A DNA stretch of 27,490 bases from a candidate division WOR-3 bacterium (GTDB taxonomy: Bacteria; Hydrothermota; UBA3072). Both the position numbers and the translations under genes were made by a program. The stretch is from contig JBDRZZ010000020.1 of the NCBI GenBank assembly GCA_039804165.1, positions 1 to 27,490 of the forward strand, read 5' to 3'. The notes under the pieces were generated by a model, which worked only from the letters and a program-made list of their open reading frames with translations, was not told where the DNA came from and did not search any database. Positions 7,668-16,018 of the stretch are shown here, one piece after another (the stretch's first letter is position 1; every line of letters starts with the position of its first letter).

Positions 7668-8477
7668 TTAATATCCCCCCATCATTATTTTCTCTGGATC
7701 TATAAAAGTAGACCCTTTTCTTATTTCATAGAAAAGATAAGGATAAGGCGCCCTCCCAGTTTGTCCTATATAACCTATAACTGTTCCTCTTTTTACCTTT
7801 TCTCCTTCCCTTACGGTAGCCCTTAGTAAATGAGAATATGAACTTACAAAACCAGAGGGATGTTCTATTTCAACAAAAATACCCTTACCTTTTGTATTCC
7901 CGACATCTCTTACAACACCATCTCCGCTTGAAACAACAGGAGTATTTATCGGAGCAAGAATTCTTATCCCAGGATGAGTTTTTACAAGCCCAGTAAAAGG
8001 GTCTACTCTTTTCCCAAATTTAGTTATTATATAACCTTTAACTGGCATTATAGAAGGAACAGAACTAAGGATAGAATAATACTTTTTGGTAGCAGAAATA
8101 AAAATTGAATCGATCCACTTAGACACCACAAAAAGGCTCTCTGGAGAAAAATAAAGAGAGTCTTTCTTATCATTTTTCAGAATATGATGTTCTTCTAACA
8201 CCTTATTCTGTTCCTCAAGCAAAGAGTCTATTTTATCTTCAAAAATTTCTACTTTTTCTTTAAAAATATTTATCTTTTCCTTCAGTTTTTGGTTATCTAT
8301 CTCTAAGAAAGCAATGGATGAGGTATTAAAAAAATCTCTAATATTTGTGAGGAAAAAAACAGTGCCTAAAAAGAAAAAAAGAAACAAAAGAATGAGAAAA
8401 AAAATAGGTATTTTCACCCAGATATTTTGTCCTTTCTGATGAGGAACCAAAATAATCCTAAGGAATAAATTCTTCAT
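7668..8477 (-). CDS. Membrane-anchored degenerate M23/LytM-domain protein
   Basis: Domain order: short cytosolic start, one membrane segment (about 22-44), coiled coil (about 56-100), then a LytM/M23 fold (about 142-265) seen as GYIITKFGKRVDPFTG, APINTPVVSSGDGVV, GYIGQTGR and LFYEIRKG. The fold is intact but the zinc site is not: the H-x3-D motif reads HPGIR (His168, Arg172 in place of Asp) and the family HLH reads YLF (247-249). It should therefore not hydrolyse peptidoglycan. By analogy with EnvC, NlpD and SpoIIQ it may bind and activate or position another envelope enzyme; that is inference. Its start overlaps the sigma-factor gene by 20 bases. Confidence 0.85.
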   Translation of the reverse strand: MKNLFLRIILVPHQKGQNIWVKIPIFFLILLFLFFFLGTVFFLTNIRDFFNTSSIAFLEIDNQKLKEKINIFKEKVEIFEDKIDSLLEEQNKVLEEHHILKNDKKDSLYFSPESLFVVSKWIDSIFISATKKYYSILSSVPSIMPVKGYIITKFGKRVDPFTGLVKTHPGIRILAPINTPVVSSGDGVVRDVGNTKGKGIFVEIEHPSGFVSSYSHLLRATVREGEKVKRGTVIGYIGQTGRAPYPYLFYEIRKGSTFIDPEKIMMGGY

Positions 8478-9291
8478 CTATAGAGGTAATCTCTCTAAGT
8501 TGCTTCAATGCACGATTTCTAAGCTGCCTTACTCTTTCTCTTGAAACTCCAAGAATTCTTCCTATCTCCTCAAGAGTGTGGGGTCTTTTACCCTCCATAC
8601 CGAAGTAATAAACAATAATTTTTCTGTCCCTTGGTTTGAGCTTATCGAGGCTCTTTCTTATCTCTTCTATGAACTTATTTCTATAATACTCTTCTTCTGG
8701 GGTTACCACATCTTCAGAAATCACATCCAGATACTCTAAATCATCGGTGTTTTTTATCGTCTCATCCAAAGAGATATCCTGTTTGGCAATTTTAATTGAT
8801 TCTTCTATTTGCTCCACATCAATATTCAATTCTTCTGCAATTTCTTCTAAGGAGGGTTCTCTACCAATTTCTTTGGTGACCTTATCCTTAGCTTTCTTAA
8901 CCTTAAGCATCTTTCCTGCTCTACTCATTGGTAACCTATATGATTTTATGTGTTCTGTGACCGCTTTCATTATAGACTGTTTTACCCACCAAACAGCATA
9001 AGAAAGAAATCTAACACCCTTTCTCTCATCAAAGCGTTCCGCAGCCTTAATTAAACCAACATTACCTTCATTAATAAGATCTGTAAATGGTGTCCCCATA
9101 TTCCTGTATGCCTTGGCCACAGAAACAACAAAACGGAGATTAGCTTCAACTAACTTCCTTCTCGCTTCTAAATCTCCTAATCTTGATCTTCTCCCCAACT
9201 CTTTCTCTTCTTCAGGGGTTAGAAGATCATATTTTTGTATTTCCTGTAGATAAACAGGTAAAGAGCCTCTAACTTTCTTTATCTTACTCAA
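8458..9291 (-). CDS. Sigma-70 family RNA polymerase sigma factor (RpoD/RpoS type, no region 1.1)
   Basis: The 277 residues hold region 1.2 (LPVYLQEIQKYDLLTPEEE, 11-29), region 2 (NLRFVVSVAKAY, DLINEGNVGLIKAAERFD, FLSYAVWWVKQSIMKAV; 51-111), region 3 (RLPMSRAGKMLKVKKA, then REPSLEEIAEELN) and region 4 (LKPRDRKIIVYYFGMEG and EEIGRILGVSRERVRQLRNRALKQLR). Region 1.1 is absent. It is either a compact primary sigma or a group 2 factor. The start is TTG at 9291, overlapping the htrA stop as TTGA; no later Met would keep region 1.2. Cotranscription with htrA suggests an envelope-stress link, though a housekeeping role is possible. Confidence 0.93.
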   Translation of the reverse strand: MSKIKKVRGSLPVYLQEIQKYDLLTPEEEKELGRRSRLGDLEARRKLVEANLRFVVSVAKAYRNMGTPFTDLINEGNVGLIKAAERFDERKGVRFLSYAVWWVKQSIMKAVTEHIKSYRLPMSRAGKMLKVKKAKDKVTKEIGREPSLEEIAEELNIDVEQIEESIKIAKQDISLDETIKNTDDLEYLDVISEDVVTPEEEYYRNKFIEEIRKSLDKLKPRDRKIIVYYFGMEGKRPHTLEEIGRILGVSRERVRQLRNRALKQLREITSIDEEFIP

Positions 9292-10769
9292 CTCCCTTCT
9301 ACGCTTACAATCTTCGTTGAACCGTTTGGTAATTGTAGAAGTATAACCAATGGAGGTTTAAATTGGCTTTTAGCCTTTCTTATATCTTCAATACCATTTA
9401 TCTTAAGAGAAAGACTTCTACTCTGAACAAGAGTTATTAAAGAATTTTCTAAAATCCCTGCTTTATAAGCAGGAGATCCACTTTCTACCTTACTCACAAA
9501 TACTCCGGAAATTTCTCTACTTCCCCAGACTTTCTGTGCCTCTTCTGAAGTAGACGGGAGCAGATGCATCCCCAACCATTCCTCTCCTTCTCCCAAAGAA
9601 ACTTCTTCTGAAACTGGCCTTTTACCAACTTTAAGAAAAACTTCTCTTTCTTTCCCATTTTTCCATAAAGTAATTTTTATTTTCTCTCCCGGTCTTTTTG
9701 AAGCCACTATTTTTCTCAACTCGTTTGCATCCTTTATCATCTTATTATCAAGCTTTACGATTATATCTCCTTCAGTAAGACCCGCTTCCTTTGCAGGAGT
9801 TCCTTCTCCAACTTCCTTTATATAAATTCCAGTCTTGTAAGGATAATTAAGAGCTTTCCTTATTTCCTCGGTTAAATCCTCAGGCATTACACCTAAATAT
9901 CCTCTCTCAACAACTCCTTTTTCAACCAATGACTTAAGAACATTCATTGCTATATCTATTGGGACTGCAAAACCTATTCCTATATTTCCTCCTGTTTGGG
10001 AATAAATCATTGTATTTACTCCAACAACCTTTCCTTCTGTATTAATTAAAGGCCCCCCTGAATTACCTTGATTTATAGCTGCATCTGTTTGAATGAAATC
10101 AGCATAAATATTATTTTCAAGAGAAACTTCACTTCTTCCTTTTGCCGAAACAACTCCCGCTGTAACAGTTCCAAATAAACCAAATGGATTCCCAATCGCA
10201 ATTACCCAATCCCCCACCTTAAGATCATCAACACTTCCTGGTGGAATATCTGGTAAATCCTCATCTCTTTTTATCCTAATAACAGCAACATCTGTTTCTG
10301 GATCCCTCCCAATAATTTGAACATCTTTTCCACTAAATCTTCTTTTATCAGCCAGAGAAATTGTAATTTCCTCCGCATCCCTTATCACATGATTGTTTGT
10401 AAGGATATAATCCTTTCCTTTATATTCAACAATAAAACCAGAACCTAACCATTTTTGCTTTTGTTCCAATTCTTTTCTTGGAATATCTCCAAAGAATCTT
10501 CTAAAAAAAGGATCATTAAAAAAATCCTCAAAAGGAGAACGATAAAACACAGTTCTTACTCCCTCAATTGAAACCACAGCAGGAGCAGTCTTTTCCACTA
10601 TAGGGGCAAAAGACTCTCTCCCTCCTAAAACATAGGAACTCTCAACCTTCTTACTTTCAGATTCTCCTTTTAAGGAAAAGCTTGTGGCAGTTATTACTCC
10701 TATAAAAAAACCAGCAACGGCCACTAAGGCCACAAAGAAAGCTCCATATAAAATTAATTTTTTATTCAA
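9288..10769 (-). CDS. htrA: HtrA/DegP-type periplasmic serine protease with two PDZ domains
   Basis: This is a trypsin-fold protease of envelope protein quality control. An N-terminal membrane segment or uncleaved signal (6-30) anchors it. The catalytic triad is visible as TNNHV (His127), DPETDVAV (Asp160) and GNSGGPL (Ser237). PDZ1 spans about 285-385 (YLGV, GTPAKEAGLTEGDIIVKLD) and a weaker PDZ2 about 395-490 (LGMHLL, GSPAYKAGILENSLITLV), which lacks the usual GD after its leucine-rich turn. The start codon is TTG, preceded by GGGGGTGG. A near-consensus promoter lies about 45 bases upstream. It heads the run with the sigma factor, LytM-like protein, thiC and the receptor. Confidence 0.95.
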   Translation of the reverse strand: MNKKLILYGAFFVALVAVAGFFIGVITATSFSLKGESESKKVESSYVLGGRESFAPIVEKTAPAVVSIEGVRTVFYRSPFEDFFNDPFFRRFFGDIPRKELEQKQKWLGSGFIVEYKGKDYILTNNHVIRDAEEITISLADKRRFSGKDVQIIGRDPETDVAVIRIKRDEDLPDIPPGSVDDLKVGDWVIAIGNPFGLFGTVTAGVVSAKGRSEVSLENNIYADFIQTDAAINQGNSGGPLINTEGKVVGVNTMIYSQTGGNIGIGFAVPIDIAMNVLKSLVEKGVVERGYLGVMPEDLTEEIRKALNYPYKTGIYIKEVGEGTPAKEAGLTEGDIIVKLDNKMIKDANELRKIVASKRPGEKIKITLWKNGKEREVFLKVGKRPVSEEVSLGEGEEWLGMHLLPSTSEEAQKVWGSREISGVFVSKVESGSPAYKAGILENSLITLVQSRSLSLKINGIEDIRKAKSQFKPPLVILLQLPNGSTKIVSVEGS

Positions 10770-10818
10770 GAAACCACCCCCATTTTAAGATTTTCTCATA
10801 CACATTTATTAGCTAAAT

Positions 10819-10846
10819 ATTATATTCAATATTTCCACTTTGTCAA
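10819..10846 (-). promoter_or_regulatory. Consensus sigma-70 promoter of the htrA run
   Basis: Minus-strand TTGACA (10846-10841), 16-base spacer, TATAAT (10824-10819): both hexamers match the consensus perfectly. Predicted start near 10812, giving a leader of about 43 bases to the TTG codon. Confidence 0.85.
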
Positions 10847-10852
10847 CAATTT

Positions 10853-10900
10853 CTTATTAAAGAATGCCCTCTGAGGGGGAAGAGGGCATTCTTTAATAAG
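10853..10900 (+). repeat. Perfect 20-base inverted repeat with 8-base loop, touching the ribosome site of the next gene
   Basis: The arms are 10853-10872 and 10881-10900 and pair without mismatch; the loop is GAGGGGGA. The core is GAATGCCCTCT against AGAGGGCATTC. The right arm ends at the first G of AAGGAGG (10898-10904), which sits five bases before the ATG at 10910. It lies between divergent genes, upstream of the htrA -35, so it would only be transcribed in a rightward message. It looks like a bidirectional terminator by shape, yet there is no gene for it to end; a 5'-leader or operator role is more likely. Confidence 0.85.
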
Positions 10901-10909
10901 GAGGTTGTT

Positions 10910-11773
10910 ATGAGCGTTTTTATCTTATTTTTTCTTTTCAATCAAAAAGACGAAAAAAAACGCAAGGAGGTTCCCTTTTTTAGGGATTGCGAATTCCAAA
11001 AAGGGAAGTATTTTTCTACAATGTGGTATTTAATAGATACAGGTTTTAATGAACCTTATTTTAATATGGCATATGACGAGTCTTTAATGGGAATGGTAAA
11101 TGATAAATCTACATTTTTTTTAAGATTTTTTAACTTTTATCCTTGTTCTATAACTATTGGATACCATCAAAAACCTGGAGAATGGTTATTTGAGCTTGAA
11201 AAAAGGGGAATTAAATGGGTAAGGCGCCTAACAGGAGGAAAAGCCGTTTTACATTTAAATGACTGCACCTGGTCTATTGTCTTTCATAGAGATAATCCTT
11301 TTTTAGGAGGAACTTTAATTGAATCTCACAAAAAGATTTGCTCAGTTTTCAAAAGAGCCTTTGAGCTCTTGGGAATTAAAACTGAAGTAAAAAGGCAAAA
11401 TTTTCAAAAGAAAAAAAATAAAACTTCTGAGTTCTGTTTTTCATCTACTTCTCTCTCTGATTTATGTTGGGAAGGTAAAAAAATTATGGGTAGTGCTCAA
11501 TTTAGAGACAAAGAAATTGTCCTTCAGGAGGGAACCATTATTTTAAGTCCGGAAGAAATTATCCCTTTAAACTCTAATGTGGCTACTATAGAGACTGCCC
11601 TAAACAAAAGAATTTCACTTCCCTACATAAAAGAAGTTATAATTCAAGCTTTTAAAGAAAATTTCGGAATCTCTTATAGCATTTTTAAAGAAAATCCTTT
11701 AAAAAAAGAATTACTCATGAAATACTCTTCTTCAGAATGGAATTTGAATAAGAAAGCTTGTTTTTCTTTATAA
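10910..11773 (+). CDS. Lipoate-protein ligase A / octanoyltransferase LipM-type acyltransferase
   Basis: The family transfers lipoyl or octanoyl groups to lipoyl domains of dehydrogenase complexes and GcvH. Seen: MWYLIDTGFNEPYFNMAYDE (38-57), SITIGYHQ, RRLTGGKAVLH (105-115), and FCFSSTSLSDLCWEGKKIMGSAQFR, where Lys191 is the ligand lysine and Cys176 sits where LipM octanoyltransferases keep their acyl-carrying Cys. So a LipM-like transferase is somewhat favoured over a ligase. The family normally starts at MWYLI, equal to the internal ATG at 11021; the 37 extra residues from 10910 are unusual. The 10910 start has a strong AAGGAGG, the 11021 start only AAGGGAAG, so the true start is uncertain. 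Confidence 0.85.
   Translation: MSVFILFFLFNQKDEKKRKEVPFFRDCEFQKGKYFSTMWYLIDTGFNEPYFNMAYDESLMGMVNDKSTFFLRFFNFYPCSITIGYHQKPGEWLFELEKRGIKWVRRLTGGKAVLHLNDCTWSIVFHRDNPFLGGTLIESHKKICSVFKRAFELLGIKTEVKRQNFQKKKNKTSEFCFSSTSLSDLCWEGKKIMGSAQFRDKEIVLQEGTIILSPEEIIPLNSNVATIETALNKRISLPYIKEVIIQAFKENFGISYSIFKENPLKKELLMKYSSSEWNLNKKACFSL
10961..10991 (+). repeat. Imperfect hairpin displaying a Shine-Dalgarno in a bulge
   Basis: CGCAA (10961-10965) pairs with TTGCG (10987-10991) and TCCCT (10972-10976) pairs with AGGGA (10982-10986); the unpaired bulge on the left arm is GGAGGT. It lies within the first codons from 10910 and about 50 bases before the alternative start at 11021. It may be chance. Confidence 0.3.
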
Positions 11774-11807
11774 TTTAAATATATTAAATTCACCAAAAGG
11801 AGGTAAG

Positions 11808-12947
11808 ATGAAAATAAGATATATTTTTGCTATTTTAATTCTCGCTTTTGGATGCACAAAAGAAGAACTTATTAAATATTATAGAAGAGTTGAAATAGAT
11901 GGAAAATACGGTATTAAAGGGAGTATTCCTGTCCTCTTAAGAGAATGGAAAAAAGGAGAATGTTATCGTTTTTCTTATAATAACAAAGGAAAACTTATTA
12001 AAGTGGAACATCTTATTGGAGGCATTTTAAGACCGGAGTCTTTCTTTGGAAGCAATGTTGCTCAGGTTATAATTGAACATTTTGAAATTTATGAAAAAAG
12101 AACTTATTTAGATGAAAAAGGGCTGCCAACCCCTGATAAGGAGGGAGTGTTCTCCTACAGTCTTTTATTGGACGAAAATGGGAATCCAAAAGCAAAAATG
12201 AATTTTGATAAATATGGGGCTTATATGGAAGACAATTTTGGAGTCGCTCAATATAAGTGGGAATTAGACAAAAATGGGCAAATAATAAGAGTGTCTTTCT
12301 TTGATAATCAAGGAAAAAGAAGAAAAATTAAGGACAGAATATTCGAAATAAGATTTAAATATGACGAATCAGGTAATAGGGTGGAAGAAAGTTATATAGA
12401 CTCATTAGGGCTTCCTATAGAAAATGAAAACGGAGTTTCTACTATCCAACAAAAATTCGACGAAAAAGGAAATATTGTAGAGATAGATTACCTTGATTCC
12501 AAAGGGAATTTAGTAGAAGAGAAAGAAAGAGGAATTGCTATTATAAAAAGAATTTGGGACGAAAATGGAAATATGATTGAAGAAAGATATTTAGGAAAAG
12601 ATGAGAATCTTAAGGAAAATATCTTAGGTGTTGCTATTCTTAAGAACAAATTTGACCCTTATTCTAATATTGTAGAGCAGAGATATTACAATAAAAAAGA
12701 AGAACTTACAGATGAGTCTTTATATGGATTCGCAATAAGGCAATGGGAATATGATGAAAAAGGAAGAATGAAAAAAACAAAGTTCTTAGATAAAAATGGG
12801 AATTTGATAAATGCCTTTAATAATGAATTTGCTTATTTTGAGTTAGAATACGATAAAAATGGGAGTATTAAAAAAATTCTATTTTTTGATAAGGAAGGTA
12901 ATAAGATAGAAGAAGATATTAATAAAGAAAAGCACTCCCTCCAATAA
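11808..12947 (+). CDS. Lipoprotein with about eight 32-residue tandem repeats
   Basis: A lipoprotein signal ends in LAFGC (Cys16), so the protein should be anchored in the outer or inner membrane. From about residue 110 to 375 it is built of 31-33-residue units of the pattern G-V-A-x(4)-(K/W)-(F/Y)-D-x-x-G-N-x(4)-x-(F/Y)-x-D-x-x-G-N-x(3)-E. Clear units begin at GVFSYS, GVAQYK, IFEIRF, GVSTIQ, GIAIIK, GVAILK, GFAIRQ and EFAYFE. The alternating DENGN and LDxxGN turns recall RHS/YD-like or MORN-like beta-hairpin repeats without matching either exactly. AAGGAGG precedes the ATG. The 3' end overlaps the convergent kinase gene by 29 bases. Function unknown. Confidence 0.85.
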   Translation: MKIRYIFAILILAFGCTKEELIKYYRRVEIDGKYGIKGSIPVLLREWKKGECYRFSYNNKGKLIKVEHLIGGILRPESFFGSNVAQVIIEHFEIYEKRTYLDEKGLPTPDKEGVFSYSLLLDENGNPKAKMNFDKYGAYMEDNFGVAQYKWELDKNGQIIRVSFFDNQGKRRKIKDRIFEIRFKYDESGNRVEESYIDSLGLPIENENGVSTIQQKFDEKGNIVEIDYLDSKGNLVEEKERGIAIIKRIWDENGNMIEERYLGKDENLKENILGVAILKNKFDPYSNIVEQRYYNKKEELTDESLYGFAIRQWEYDEKGRMKKTKFLDKNGNLINAFNNEFAYFELEYDKNGSIKKILFFDKEGNKIEEDINKEKHSLQ

Positions 12948-14487
12948 ATTCTCTGAGAATAGAAGTTCTTGGTATTTCCTTCTCTTGGATATCAAGGAAA
13001 TGGCTTAAAAAAGTAAGAAGCCTAAGAGCTTCGCAATAAAAAGGCGAACTAGTTGGAACACACCTAAGAGGTGTTTCAAGAAAAGCCTTTAAAACAGCAA
13101 GTTCATAAACAAGGGAGGAATTAAACATCACATCAGCTCTCTCCTGGTAAGGGAAAATAAATTGCTCCTCTCCATCCTTAACGGATTCCCATTTTTTCAG
13201 AGTATATTCTGCATCATGCCCTCTATATCTTGTGTCTCTAAAAATCCTTCTTAATAACCTTAGATCTCTTGTCGGAATTCTATTAACCCTATTTATATTC
13301 AATTGTGTTAAAGGAGAAACGTATATCAAGAAAGGATTTACATTTATTCCTTTCAGCACCTCAGGATTAAAAGTGTGAAGCCCTTCCACAATAAGGATGC
13401 TATTCTCTTCTAATTCAGTTAACTTTTTTTGATACTCTCTTTTTCCTGTTTTAAAATTAAAACGTGGTAATCTAACTTTTTCCCCTTTCAATAGATTTAA
13501 AATGTGTTCTCTAAATAATTTTAGATCCAAAGCATAAATAGAATCAAAGAAATGAGTTCCGTCTTTATACTGAGGAGTCTCCGAACGTTCAAGAAAATAA
13601 TCATCAAGAGAAACACAAACCGGGAAAAAACCGTGAGAGCGAAGATGGATCCCAAGTCTTTTAGAAAAGGTTGTTTTTCCAGAAGATGATGGGCCTCCTA
13701 TTAGAACAATATGAATTTCTTTTCTTCTTTTAATAATTTTTCTACAAATTTCCGTTATTTTTTCACTATGAAGAACTTCAGCTATATTTAAAATCTCAGA
13801 TATTTCTCCGTTTATTATATACCTATTTAATTGAGCTGCATCCCAAATTCTCAATATCTCTGCTTCTTTCTTGGCTTCCTTATAAGTCTTAAAGAGTTTT
13901 TTTCTCTCTTCAACTTCTCCTAATTTAAAAGGCTCTTCTTTTGAAGGAAGTATTATTAAAAATCCATCTTTTATTGCCTTAATATCAAAAACAGAAATAA
14001 AACCCGTATTCGGTAAAAGTGGTCCAGCAAAGTAAGCAGGGAAATCGTTAATTTTATAAACCGGAATATAAGAAGCTGCAAGATGTAAGAGAATATTCAC
14101 ATCATCCTCTCTATTTCGAAGGTATTGTATCGCTTCCAATTTTGGAAGCATCAGTTTCTCTATATTTTTTCTCTCCTTTATTAATTTCTCTATTTCTTTT
14201 TTTGCGAGATTTAAATTAAGTCTACCCTTTAAAAATCTACCAAATATAGCGTTACCATAGGAATGCTCTATTTTAATCGTAACACCTCTTTTTTTAGCAA
14301 CATAATCAAGCAAGAAAACCAGAGTTCTTTCGTAAGTTCTCATTCCTTCAGAGGTTCTTATATCCAAAAATTCTATTAAACTTTCCTCTGGTAGAGGGTC
14401 TCCAAGAAAAGTATATTGATTATCTACCTTTGCTAACGTCACAGGATAACCTATCCTTGGGAACTTATCTAAGATTTTATCGCTCAT
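12919..14487 (-). CDS. Uridine-kinase-like nucleoside kinase with N-terminal ThrRS-like region
   Basis: The N-terminal part (about 35-165) resembles the TGS/second-additional-domain segment found in a family of bacterial nucleoside kinases (RTYERTLVFLL, then IEHSYGNAIFGRF). The C-terminal part is a P-loop kinase of the uridine kinase/phosphoribulokinase class: Walker A GGPSSSGKT (265-273 counting from the TTG), SLDDYFLER, THFFDSIYALDL, LPRFNFKTGKR, and ILIVEGLHTFNPEV. Such enzymes phosphorylate uridine/cytidine or a related nucleoside. A TTG at 14490 is in frame directly before this ATG; I prefer the ATG. It overlaps the GGDEF gene by 11 bases and is last in the pyr run, which fits pyrimidine salvage. 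Confidence 0.85.
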   Translation of the reverse strand: MSDKILDKFPRIGYPVTLAKVDNQYTFLGDPLPEESLIEFLDIRTSEGMRTYERTLVFLLDYVAKKRGVTIKIEHSYGNAIFGRFLKGRLNLNLAKKEIEKLIKERKNIEKLMLPKLEAIQYLRNREDDVNILLHLAASYIPVYKINDFPAYFAGPLLPNTGFISVFDIKAIKDGFLIILPSKEEPFKLGEVEERKKLFKTYKEAKKEAEILRIWDAAQLNRYIINGEISEILNIAEVLHSEKITEICRKIIKRRKEIHIVLIGGPSSSGKTTFSKRLGIHLRSHGFFPVCVSLDDYFLERSETPQYKDGTHFFDSIYALDLKLFREHILNLLKGEKVRLPRFNFKTGKREYQKKLTELEENSILIVEGLHTFNPEVLKGINVNPFLIYVSPLTQLNINRVNRIPTRDLRLLRRIFRDTRYRGHDAEYTLKKWESVKDGEEQFIFPYQERADVMFNSSLVYELAVLKAFLETPLRCVPTSSPFYCEALRLLTFLSHFLDIQEKEIPRTSILREFIGGSAFLY

Positions 14488-16018
14488 CAATTAAAGAAAT
14501 CGCCCTTTCTACATTTATGTAAGCTATATTGTTTCTGCCTCTTCCCTTAACGTAATACATCGCAAGGTCTGCCAAACGAAGTAAATCATAGAAATTTTTA
14601 CTATCTTCTGGAAAACAAGCAATACCAAAACTCGCATTAATTTGTGCTTCAATAGTTTCTTTTCCTTCTTTAAGGATAAACTTCTTTTTTGAAATTGTCT
14701 CTTTAAGTTCTTTTGTAAAATCAATTGCTCTTTTTAGATCTAAATTATTTAGAATTATAACATACTCATCTCCTCCATACCTAATACCAACATGTTTTTT
14801 ATTCTCTATTTTTTTCTTTATCTCTTTTCCCACAAGACGAAGGAGTTTACTACCTATCAAATGATTATAAGTATCATTTATTCTTTTGAAAAAATCTAAA
14901 TCCATAAAAACAACCGCCCCTCTTTCCCCAGATCTTATCCACTTTTCCACAATAGCGGGCATATATTCATTGCAATATCTTGAATTAAAAAGACCTGTGA
15001 GCTCATCTGTAACTGTTGCAAGTTTTATTTTTTCATACAACCTTGCATTATCAATCGCAATACCAAGTTGATAAGAAACTTCTTTAATTATCTTTGCTTC
15101 TTCTTTACTAAAAGCAAATCTCTCTGGAGAGCCAACAGTTATAACACCTATTAGCTTTCCCCCCTTCTTTATAGGAATAACCATTTCTGATCTTATTCCC
15201 TCAACAGATTCTTCAAAAGCTTTTTCCTTTTCTGTATCCTCGCAAATAATAATGTCTTTTTCTTCAAAAATTTTACTTATTAAACTTCTATCCTTTATTA
15301 TATTCTTTGGAAAAGACTCAATCTTACCTTTTATAGAGAATCCTTTAAGTATTGCTACATGCCCTTTTATAAGAAAAATTCCAACAAAATAGTAATCAAA
15401 CGCCTTCTGAATTAACTCGGCGCTTTTTTCAAGAAGTTGTTCAAGATTAAGAATAGAAGTAATGGTTTTATTGATATCAAAAATAAGAGTTAAATATCTA
15501 ACTTTCTCTTTTAAGCTTTGAACCAAATTCGCATTTTCAAGAGCTAATGCTGCATGTTCAGCATAACTATTCACCAATTTTAAATCTTCTTCATTAAATT
15601 TTGAACCATCCTTTTTGTTAATTGCCTCTATTACTCCTAATACCTTACCCTTACTCACCAAAGGCACAGAAAGGATATTTCTCGTCACAAAGCCTGTCTC
15701 TTTGTCAAAACTCTGATAAAATCTTTTATCTTTATAAGGATCTGTAACAATTATTGGTTTTTTGTTTTTTACTGTCCACCCTACAATTCCTTTATCAGCT
15801 GGCATTCTTTTGCCTTTTAGCTCATTTTTCTTTTCCCCTAATACTTCTTTGAAAACAAGTTCATTTCTTTCTTTATCTAAAAGAAGTAAAGACCAAGCCT
15901 CCGCATCAAGGAGCCCTGAAACATTTTCCATTATTATCTCAAGAACTTCATCAATCCCAATCTTTGGAGAGTTAATTGCCTTTAAAATCTCTTCAATACC
16001 TTTAACTTTCTTCTTCAT
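14477..16018 (-). CDS. GAF-GAF-GGDEF diguanylate cyclase
   Basis: Two GAF sensor domains (about 15-165, with DKGIVGWTV, ILSVPLVSKGKVLGVIEAINK; and about 190-325, with EMVIPIKKGGKLIGVITV) precede a GGDEF domain (about 335-505). The catalytic motif reads GGDEY (415-419) with metal-binding DLDFFKRIND (373-382) and DELTGLFN (338-345), so synthesis of c-di-GMP is expected. The inhibitory RxxD site five residues before GGDEY is absent (NKKH instead), so product inhibition should be weak. There is no membrane segment or signal peptide; the ligand would be cytosolic. It overlaps the upstream cyclase-like gene by 17 bases and the kinase by 11. Confidence 0.93.
   Translation of the reverse strand: MKKKVKGIEEILKAINSPKIGIDEVLEIIMENVSGLLDAEAWSLLLLDKERNELVFKEVLGEKKNELKGKRMPADKGIVGWTVKNKKPIIVTDPYKDKRFYQSFDKETGFVTRNILSVPLVSKGKVLGVIEAINKKDGSKFNEEDLKLVNSYAEHAALALENANLVQSLKEKVRYLTLIFDINKTITSILNLEQLLEKSAELIQKAFDYYFVGIFLIKGHVAILKGFSIKGKIESFPKNIIKDRSLISKIFEEKDIIICEDTEKEKAFEESVEGIRSEMVIPIKKGGKLIGVITVGSPERFAFSKEEAKIIKEVSYQLGIAIDNARLYEKIKLATVTDELTGLFNSRYCNEYMPAIVEKWIRSGERGAVVFMDLDFFKRINDTYNHLIGSKLLRLVGKEIKKKIENKKHVGIRYGGDEYVIILNNLDLKRAIDFTKELKETISKKKFILKEGKETIEAQINASFGIACFPEDSKNFYDLLRLADLAMYYVKGRGRNNIAYINVERAISLIDER

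Noticed and set aside
7667-7700. TPP riboswitch before thiC
   Set aside because: thiC begins one base after the preceding gene, inside coding sequence; no THI-box-like sequence was seen.
10853-10900. Intrinsic terminator reading of the 20-base hairpin
   Set aside because: It lies between two divergent genes and upstream of both starts, and there is only a short T run that belongs to the stem; no gene needs ending here.
10954-10971. Second independent gene start using AAGGAGG at 10964-10970
   Set aside because: No ATG, GTG or TTG in a useful frame lies 5-12 bases downstream; the family start at 11021 is about 50 bases away.
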